From NCBI GenBank assembly GCA_015662785.1, contig DQTM01000292.1:1-10725 (forward strand): a stretch of 10,725 nucleotides of DNA, given 5' to 3'. Position 1 is the first letter of the stretch; the number at the start of each line of letters is the position of its first letter. This document shows positions 6,178 to 10,725 of this stretch, in pieces. The notes under the pieces were generated by a model that was given only the letters and a program-made list of their open reading frames with translations, searched no databases and was not told the origin of the DNA. Both the position numbers and the translations under genes were made by a program. The stretch is from Sulfurospirillum arcachonense (lineage in GTDB: Bacteria; Campylobacterota; Campylobacteria; Campylobacterales; Sulfurospirillaceae).

Positions 6178-7413
6178 TTAATTATTTGTTATTTTACCTC
6201 TTGGAATAAAATCTAGAACAGTAGCATTAATACAAAACCTTTGTTTGCCACCTGGTGCATCATTAAAAACATGACCTAGATGAACACCACTATTTTTTGC
6301 TATGACTTCTACTCTTACCATACCGTAACTAGTATCTTTTTTTTCTATGGTTGAGCCATCAACTGCTTTAAAAAAACTGAGCCAACCTGAGTGTGAGTTA
6401 AATCTATCTTTTGTATCAAAAAGTATATCACCTGAGAGTTTATCTACAAAAACTCCATCAGGAGTATTTTTAAATATGTCATACTGCTTGCAGTATCTAC
6501 CATCAGTTCCTTGGTTAAATGCAACATTAAAAGCTTCACTCCCAGTACCTAATTTAAACTCGCCAAGTGCCTTATAAAAATCTTTTTTATCCATATATCC
6601 AACATGAGAATGAATTTCTTTTCCATCTTTTATAAAGAGTATTGTAGGAGTTGCAATAAGCTCTGTTTTTATATCAAAACCTTTTAGTTTATCACTATTT
6701 GCAGTTCTCAAAGGAATATCTCCTTTGTATAACGAGGTAATGTTTTTTTCAAATTTTTCGCAATATGGACAAAAAGGAGCATCTATAACTACTATTTCTT
6801 TTCCACCTAGAGGTTCTATAAAAGAGTGTTTTTCCTTCTTTTTTTCAAACTTTACACCAGTTCTATGATTTGGACAGTATCCAAAAGGATTTCTTTGAAG
6901 ATAATCTTGATGATAATCTTCAGCATTATAAAACTTTGTTAGTGGTTCTATTTGCGTTGTGATTTTACCAAACCCCTCTTTACTAAGTAACTTTTGATAC
7001 TCATCTTTTGTCTCAAGGGCAATTTTCTTTTGTGTTTCATTTGTGTAAAACAGAGCACTTCTATAGTTGTTTCCTATATCATTTCCCTGTCTATCACCTT
7101 GAGTAGGGTTATGTAGCTCCCAAAACTCTCTTATAAGTTTTTGGGCATCTGTTTTTTGGTTATCAAATGTGACTTCTACTACTTCTGTGTGATTTATAGT
7201 GTTTTGAGGTGCATTTTTTCTATACTTTAAAACTGTTTTATATGTTGGGTTTGGATAGTTTCCACCGGCATAGCCAGATTTTGCATCTATAACACCTTCA
7301 ACTTGCTCAAAGTACTTTTCAACACCCCAAAAACATCCTGCTCCAAAAACGATAGTTTCTGTTTTTGCATACATTGATATAGATATTGCCAATAGTAGTA
7401 GTAATTTTTTCAT
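6178..7413 (-). CDS. msrAB: Exported MsrA-thioredoxin-MsrB fusion, peptide methionine sulfoxide reductase
   Basis: Repairs both S- and R-methionine sulfoxide in proteins. Residues 1-16 are a signal peptide ending 'MYA', so it acts in the periplasm. MsrA spans about 20-190, with the catalytic 'GCFWG' (C27), 'YHQDYL' (167-172) and resolving C180 in 'FGYC'. A thioredoxin-like domain spans about 203-288, with a 'CPYC' redox pair (C215/C218) and cis-Pro 256. MsrB spans about 290-407, with 'SGWLSF' (342-347), 'HLGHVF' (378-383) and catalytic C394 in 'RFCIN'. The MsrB lacks the CxxC zinc pairs, and Ser342 sits where many homologues have Thr or a resolving Cys. The order differs from Neisseria PilB (Trx-MsrA-MsrB). 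The gene starts 1 bp after the kinase stop with an AAGGAAAAA site. Confidence 0.93.
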   Translation of the reverse strand: MKKLLLLLAISISMYAKTETIVFGAGCFWGVEKYFEQVEGVIDAKSGYAGGNYPNPTYKTVLKYRKNAPQNTINHTEVVEVTFDNQKTDAQKLIREFWELHNPTQGDRQGNDIGNNYRSALFYTNETQKKIALETKDEYQKLLSKEGFGKITTQIEPLTKFYNAEDYHQDYLQRNPFGYCPNHRTGVKFEKKKEKHSFIEPLGGKEIVVIDAPFCPYCEKFEKNITSLYKGDIPLRTANSDKLKGFDIKTELIATPTILFIKDGKEIHSHVGYMDKKDFYKALGEFKLGTGSEAFNVAFNQGTDGRYCKQYDIFKNTPDGVFVDKLSGDILFDTKDRFNSHSGWLSFFKAVDGSTIEKKDTSYGMVRVEVIAKNSGVHLGHVFNDAPGGKQRFCINATVLDFIPRGKITNN

Positions 7414-7414
7414 T

Positions 7415-8422
7415 TTATTTTTCCTTTATTTTTACGTTGAAGATTGTTTTTTCTTTACTGCTACTGTATAAGTAACATATGTATTGATTGTTTTGACATA
7501 GATTATTAACGATTGATAATCCTAACCCAAAACCACTTTTTTTTCTATTTTTACTTTTTGATATAGTAAAAAATGGCTCAAAGATTTTTTCTTTGAACTC
7601 TTCTTCTATCTTTTCCCCATTATTTTCAAAGAGTATATTTTCTTTATCTGTATAGACTTTTATATAACCACTATTTGTAAACTTTAAAGCATTTGTTAGT
7701 ATGTTTAGACATACTTTTTTTAAGTCTATTTTGTTGAATTTTATGATAAAAAAGTCATCAACATCATTTATAAAAGTAATATTTTCTTTTTTTTGTAAAA
7801 TTGGAAATACTTCTTTACTTATAAACTTATGAAGATGAATCTCTTCTACTTTTTTATGCTCTTGCATAGAAGTTATAAACTTTAACATATCGACAGTAAG
7901 TTCATCTAAAAACTTTATCTCTTCTCTCATATGCTCTAGTACTGAAGGTAAATCCTCTTCACTTATCATGCCATCTTCTATCTCTTCAATATAGCCATTG
8001 ACTATGGTAATTGGTGTTTTTATGTCATGAGCCATAGAAATAAGAAGGTTTGAGAGGTTTTGATTTTTTTGTTTTAAATCTTCTATAAGATTCTTTAATT
8101 GAGCAGATAAGAAGTTCATATTATGGTTAATATCTTCTATTTCTGTTATCTTGTTTTGGCTTATGTTTTGAGTGTAATTTTCACCCTTTATATCTTCTAA
8201 ACGGTTCTTTATAAAGTTAAATTTGTTAGATAAATACCTTCCAAGAAAAAAACTAATAACACCTATAACAGGAGTTAAAAAAATAATTACAAATACAATC
8301 TGTACAACCATAGGCATTCCTATTGGTTTACCAATAATTATATATGTTAAAAATGAGCTCAATATTGATATAAAAAGGCCAGCAATAGTATAGATAATAA
8401 TTAAAAAAGATTTAATTTTCAT
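7415..8422 (-). CDS. Sensor histidine kinase with minimal periplasmic loop
   Basis: A 335-residue inner-membrane kinase. Two hydrophobic helices (about 6-30 and 39-61) are separated by only about 8 residues (GKPIGMPM), so there is no periplasmic sensor domain. A HAMP-like/coiled-coil linker (62-120) leads to the HisKA dimerisation helix with phospho-acceptor H132 in 'SMAHDIKTPIT'. The ATPase domain has an N-box 'NILTNALKFT' (240-249), a divergent G1 box 'ENNGEKI' (266-272), 'FEPFF' (281-285) and 'GFGLGLSI' (297-304). Its start overlaps the response regulator gene by 11 bp and its stop lies 1 bp before msrAB. It therefore surely signals to that regulator, and the msr-trx genes are its likely targets (inference). 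The layout is that of an intramembrane-sensing kinase. Cys238 next to the N-box and C309/C316 are unusual but of unknown meaning. Confidence 0.93.
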   Translation of the reverse strand: MKIKSFLIIIYTIAGLFISILSSFLTYIIIGKPIGMPMVVQIVFVIIFLTPVIGVISFFLGRYLSNKFNFIKNRLEDIKGENYTQNISQNKITEIEDINHNMNFLSAQLKNLIEDLKQKNQNLSNLLISMAHDIKTPITIVNGYIEEIEDGMISEEDLPSVLEHMREEIKFLDELTVDMLKFITSMQEHKKVEEIHLHKFISKEVFPILQKKENITFINDVDDFFIIKFNKIDLKKVCLNILTNALKFTNSGYIKVYTDKENILFENNGEKIEEEFKEKIFEPFFTISKSKNRKKSGFGLGLSIVNNLCQNNQYICYLYSSSKEKTIFNVKIKEK

Positions 8423-9095
8423 ATATTTTATACCCCATTCCTCTTACTGTTTTTATAATGTCTTTATCGTAAAATTGTTTTACTTTTTCTCTGATATGAT
8501 ATATATGGCTATTTATACCCTGTTCATCAATCTCTCCAAAATAATTATCATAGATTATTTGAGCTAATTCAGCTCTTGAATAAACTCTATTTTTGTTGTT
8601 TATAAGGGTGGCTAGTATAAGATATTCACTAGGTGTAAAATTTATGTTGAAACCATTTATTAGAATCTCTTTTGCTTCTTCATTTAAAAGTATATCGACA
8701 ATAGATTGCGCATTTAGAAAGCTTATCTCTTCTTTTCTTTTAAGGAGAGATTGGATTTTTATAGCTAACTCTTTTGCAGAAAAAGGTTTAGCTATATAAT
8801 CATCAATCCCATAATCATAACCTTTAGTTTTGAATTCAATAGTATCTAAAGCACTTATCATGATAACAAGAGTCTGTTTTGAATTTTTTCTAATTCTCTG
8901 ACAAATTTCAAATCCATCTACATGAGGTAGCATGATATCAAGTGTAATCAGATCGTATGAATTTTTAGCGATTTTGTTAAGTGCGACTTTGCCATCATAA
9001 GCGATATCTACATTATAGACATCGCTCTTTAGACGGTTTTTAATAAAGTTTACAATAGTCTCTTCATCTTCAACTATAAGTATATTTTTTTTCAT
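8412..9095 (-). CDS. OmpR/PhoB-family response regulator
   Basis: A 227-residue cytoplasmic DNA-binding regulator. The receiver domain (1-118) has the acidic pair E9/D10, phosphorylation site D53 in 'LITLDIMLP', the switch Ser at 'MISAL' and K103 in 'IAKPFSAKEL'. A winged helix (about 133-226) has 'FTPSEYLILATLI' and recognition-helix region 'INSHIYHIREKVKQF', ending with the wing motif 'IKTVRGMGYKIYEN'. It is the first gene of the kinase-msrAB-trxC run and overlaps the kinase by 11 bp. OmpR-type regulators usually bind two direct repeats about 11 bp apart; a candidate of that form is at 9593-9614. ATG start with a weak AGAGAA site. Confidence 0.95.
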   Translation of the reverse strand: MKKNILIVEDEETIVNFIKNRLKSDVYNVDIAYDGKVALNKIAKNSYDLITLDIMLPHVDGFEICQRIRKNSKQTLVIMISALDTIEFKTKGYDYGIDDYIAKPFSAKELAIKIQSLLKRKEEISFLNAQSIVDILLNEEAKEILINGFNINFTPSEYLILATLINNKNRVYSRAELAQIIYDNYFGEIDEQGINSHIYHIREKVKQFYDKDIIKTVRGMGYKIYEN

Positions 9096-9115
9096 ATATT
9101 ATTCTCTTTTCTATG

Positions 9116-9121
9116 ATTGTA
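9116..9121 (-). promoter_or_regulatory. Candidate -10 box of the regulator-kinase-msr operon
   Basis: TACAAT on the minus strand, preceded by a T-run (TTTTTTGT), which fits the T-rich upstream style of Campylobacterota promoters. It ends 20 bp before the response regulator ATG and directly follows the terminator of the lipoprotein gene. This suggests the operon starts afresh here. The sequence TTACAATC..ATAG recurs before the lipoprotein gene (9602-9616). Confidence 0.5.
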
Positions 9122-9130
9122 ACAAAAAAG

Positions 9131-9154
9131 ATAAAAAAGTATGTTTACATACTT
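9131..9154 (-). terminator. Rho-independent terminator of the lipoprotein gene, overlapping its stop codon
   Basis: The arms AAGTATG and CATACTT (9137-9154) form a perfect 7-bp stem with a 4-nt loop that contains the TAA stop. On the minus strand a U-rich run (TTTTATC then T6) follows. The stem is AT-rich and therefore modest in strength. It separates the lipoprotein gene from the response regulator operon. Confidence 0.6.
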
Positions 9155-9546
9155 GGCTTAACTAAATGCCAAACACCTTTTGCTCCATCACCATTCATGT
9201 CATGTGCTTTTGTGTCTTTAAAGAAATAGTATAATGGCTGAGATTTATATGTAGTCTGCATTGTTCCATTATCTCTTTTTATCATTCCAAAATCCTCTTT
9301 TTTAACATGTGTAGGAAGTTTTAGACTCTGTGCATCACCGGCATATACAGGCCATTTTGTTTCACAATCATTGTAACAGTTAGATTTATCTTTCATATCT
9401 TTATCAAAAGTGTAAAGAGCCATGCCTTTGCTATCCATTAAAAATGCTGATTTTGAATCCATTGACATATTGTCACCATAGTTTGAAGCACATCCTACAA
9501 AAAGTAAAGCTGATGCAGCGATAGCAATTGTTAATTTCTTGTTCAT
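9145..9546 (-). CDS. Small lipoprotein of the secreted-repeat family (COG4315, PF03640-like)
   Basis: A 133-residue exported protein with a signal peptide and lipobox ending 'LLFVGC', with C19 as the lipidated residue, followed by Ala-Ser. The mature part has two Yx[FWY]xxD-type motifs, 'YTFDKD' (45-50) and 'YYFFKD' (106-111). Between them is 'CYNDCETKWP' (57-66), a CxxxC plus WP signature common in this family. Function in the family is not established; members are periplasmic or surface lipoproteins sometimes linked to metal or redox stress. A strong AGGAG site precedes the ATG. The gene is monocistronic: it has a candidate TACAAT promoter about 64 bp upstream and a terminator at its stop codon. 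It lies head-to-tail with the regulator operon and divergent from the PEB3-like gene. Confidence 0.85.
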   Translation of the reverse strand: MNKKLTIAIAASALLFVGCASNYGDNMSMDSKSAFLMDSKGMALYTFDKDMKDKSNCYNDCETKWPVYAGDAQSLKLPTHVKKEDFGMIKRDNGTMQTTYKSQPLYYFFKDTKAHDMNGDGAKGVWHLVKPSM

Positions 9547-9592
9547 TTTATTCTCCTGTGAATTTGTTTATGTGACATCTTACTAACTCTTT

Positions 9593-9614
9593 ATGGAGAT
9601 TCTATGAAGATTGT
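9593..9614. repeat. Tandem 11-bp direct repeat, candidate response regulator site
   Basis: ATGGAGATTCT is followed immediately by ATGAAGATTGT, matching at 9 of 11 positions. An 11-bp direct repeat is the spacing OmpR/PhoB-family dimers commonly bind. It overlaps the putative lipoprotein -10 box and lies 110-131 bp before the PEB3-like gene. Confidence 0.4.
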
Positions 9615-9628
9615 AATTTATATACAAT
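9610..9628. promoter_or_regulatory. Lipoprotein promoter region with ATTGTA/TACAAT dyad
   Basis: ATTGTA and TACAAT flank 7 bp as a perfect 6-bp dyad. Read on the minus strand, TACAAT (9610-9615) is a plausible -10 box for the lipoprotein gene (ATG at 9546). The dyad could also be an operator for either divergent gene. No clear -10 for the + strand gene was singled out: the rest of this 177-bp gap is AT-rich with several weak options such as TATTCT near 9659. Confidence 0.35.
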
Positions 9629-9682
9629 GTCTATTATATCTTCATAAATATACATTAATATTCTATCGTATTTAAAATTCAA

Positions 9683-9708
9683 TAACTAAGTGAAATATAG
9701 CTTAGTTA
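9683..9708. repeat. 8-bp inverted repeat just upstream of the PEB3-like gene
   Basis: TAACTAAG and CTTAGTTA are perfect inverted arms with a 10-bp spacer, ending 15 bp before the ATG and just before the AAAGGAAAG ribosome site. It is either an operator for a dimeric regulator or a 5'-leader hairpin affecting translation or stability. No U-tract follows, so it is not a terminator. Confidence 0.5.
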
Positions 9709-9723
9709 AAACAAAGGAAAGAA

Positions 9724-10533
9724 ATGAAGAAGAATAAAGGCAAATTGCTTTTGGCAACAGTTGCTGTAGGTATTATGGTATCAACAGCATTAGCAACAAA
9801 TGAGGAAACAGTAAAATATGAGCCAAGAGATGGTGTTATCAACTTATATGGTGCTGGTGGTCCACATACAGCTCTTATAAGAGTTGGAAAACTATTTACT
9901 GAAGAAACAGGTATTAAGGTTAAGGTAAATTTTGGACCAGAACACAAATGGACACAGAATGCAAAGAAAAATGCAGATATTATTTGGGGAACTTCAGAAC
10001 AATCAACAACGGCATTTTTAGAAAATTATAAAGAATTTAAGAGTAAAGATGTAGAACCAATTTATCTAAGAAGAGCAGTCATAGCTGTGCAAATTGGTAA
10101 TCCAAAAAATATACAAGGTTTTGATGATTTGATTAAATCTGGTATGAAAATTGTTGTAACAGAGGGAGCTGGTGTATACAATACGTCGGGAACTGGAGTA
10201 TGGGAAGATGTTGCTGGAAGATTAGGAAAATTAAGTGATGTTATAGCTTTTAGAAAAAACATTATTGATTTTGCAAAAGGAAGTGGTGCTAGTTTTAGGT
10301 CATTTAAAAGTCAAAAAGCAGACGCATGGATAACATGGACACATTGGCCTATAACTCATCCTAAAGATGCTCAAATAGTTGAAATCTCAAAAGATCGTGC
10401 AATATATAGAGATTTAACAATCGTTACAAATGAAAAAGCTGATCTTGATACTGTTAAATTTATAAAATATCTTAAAGGGAAAGAAGCATTGAAAATATTT
10501 ATGTCAGAAGGATGGAAAGGTTTGAATACATAA
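9724..10533 (+). CDS. PEB3/AcfC-type periplasmic substrate-binding protein
   Basis: A 269-residue exported binding protein with a signal peptide (about 1-24, ending 'STALA'). The mature protein shows the PEB3/AcfC core: 'INLYGAGGPHTALIRVGKLF' (39-58), 'VNFGP' (68-72), 'ADIIWGTSEQS' (84-94), 'EGAGVYNTSGTGVWED' (147-162) and 'ADAWITWTHWP' (199-209). Campylobacter PEB3 and Vibrio AcfC share these segments, recalled and not searched. PEB3 is known to bind citrate and 3-phosphoglycerate in a molybdate/sulfate-binding-type fold, so a small oxyanion or carboxylate ligand is likely. No permease or ATPase gene is beside it. About a dozen residues (NEETVKYEPRDG) precede the core after the signal peptide. 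No D/E-x-N-x-S/T glycosylation site is present, unlike C. jejuni PEB3. A good AAAGGAAAG site precedes the ATG. Confidence 0.88.
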   Translation: MKKNKGKLLLATVAVGIMVSTALATNEETVKYEPRDGVINLYGAGGPHTALIRVGKLFTEETGIKVKVNFGPEHKWTQNAKKNADIIWGTSEQSTTAFLENYKEFKSKDVEPIYLRRAVIAVQIGNPKNIQGFDDLIKSGMKIVVTEGAGVYNTSGTGVWEDVAGRLGKLSDVIAFRKNIIDFAKGSGASFRSFKSQKADAWITWTHWPITHPKDAQIVEISKDRAIYRDLTIVTNEKADLDTVKFIKYLKGKEALKIFMSEGWKGLNT

Positions 10534-10560
10534 GATTTACATAAATCTATTTTATTTTTT
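10533..10560 (+). terminator. Terminator after the PEB3-like gene
   Basis: AGATTT and AAATCT (10533-10548) form a 6-bp stem around ACAT, followed by ATTTTATTTTTT. The stem begins in the stop codon. It is AT-rich and weak by enteric standards but of the usual form, and the T-run also serves as the upstream element of the next promoter. Confidence 0.5.
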
Positions 10561-10564
10561 GTTG

Positions 10565-10570
10565 TATAAT
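10565..10570 (+). promoter_or_regulatory. Promoter -10 box of the peroxiredoxin gene
   Basis: A perfect TATAAT preceded by TTTTTTGTTG, matching the T-rich plus TATAAT form of Campylobacterota sigma-70 promoters. It ends 21 bp before the ATG, with AAAGGA as ribosome site at 10580-10584. Confidence 0.6.
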
Positions 10571-10591
10571 ATCAATAAAAAAGGATATAAA

Positions 10592-10725
10592 ATGTTAAAT
10601 GTAGGAGATAAAGCACCATCAGTAACACTCCCAAATCAAGATGAGGTTGAGATAAGTCTTAGGGATTTAGAAGGTAAGTGGGTAGTCCTCTACTTTTACC
10701 CAAAAGACAATACTCCAGGATGTAC
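10592..10725 (+). CDS. bcp: Bcp-type thiol peroxidase (atypical peroxiredoxin), 5' part
   Basis: The window holds the first 44 codons. The protein begins MLNVGDKAPSVTLPNQD and continues 'ISLRDLEGKWVVLYFYPKDN' then 'TPGCT', the peroxiredoxin active-site motif, with the peroxidatic Cys at residue 44 (E. coli Bcp has C45). The family reduces hydrogen peroxide and organic peroxides using thioredoxin and acts in the cytoplasm. Full members are about 150-160 residues, so roughly two thirds lie beyond the right edge. The gene has its own promoter and follows the PEB3-like gene's terminator, so it is a separate unit. TrxC encoded nearby is a plausible reductant (inference). Confidence 0.93.
   Translation, partial: MLNVGDKAPSVTLPNQDEVEISLRDLEGKWVVLYFYPKDNTPGC

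Noticed and set aside
9702..9947. 81-codon minus-strand open frame over the start of the PEB3-like gene
   Set aside because: It is antisense to the signal peptide and the conserved PEB3 core, and has no supporting start signals.

Overview
The window is AT-rich, densely coding DNA from a Campylobacterota (epsilonproteobacterial) chromosome, most likely Sulfurimonas or a close relative. This rests on the base composition, a PEB3/AcfC-like binding protein, tandem DUF2393-type membrane proteins, the ilvE next to band-7 protein arrangement also known in Campylobacter, and T-rich promoters with TATAAT or TACAAT -10 boxes. No RNA gene, insertion sequence, CRISPR array or phage gene was seen. The longest stretch without a gene is 177 bp (9547-9723).

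Left block (1-4017). The 3' end of a radical SAM protein gene (TIGR01212/YhcC type) runs on the + strand and overlaps the stop codon of a minus-strand gene group. That group reads ilvE, an HflK/prohibitin-like SPFH protein, hisIE, and two tandem 178-residue membrane proteins. It combines branched-chain amino acid transamination, two histidine biosynthesis steps and envelope proteins. Its last three genes start with GTG, GTG and TTG.

Centre (4018-5710). A + strand NAD(P)-dependent aldehyde dehydrogenase is transcribed divergently from ilvE. It converges on a decayed family 3 solute-binding protein gene that keeps only its signal peptide, N-terminus and probable C-terminus.

Redox block (5707-9546, minus strand). 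In transcription order: a small lipoprotein with its own terminator, then an OmpR-type response regulator, a histidine kinase with almost no periplasmic domain, an exported MsrA-thioredoxin-MsrB fusion, a zinc-ribbon thioredoxin (TrxC type) and the solute-binding remnant. The regulator, kinase and Msr genes overlap or are 1 bp apart, so they are probably one operon. The inferred role is a two-component system controlling periplasmic methionine sulfoxide repair, with a parallel in layout to E. coli HprSR-MsrPQ although the enzymes are unrelated.

Right block (9547-10725). A divergent intergenic region carries direct and inverted repeats. It is followed by a PEB3/AcfC-type periplasmic binding protein, a terminator and the 5' end of a Bcp-type peroxiredoxin gene with its own promoter. 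The peroxiredoxin adds to the oxidative-stress theme.

The strongest candidate for something under-described is the kinase-regulator-MsrA/Trx/MsrB-TrxC operon.
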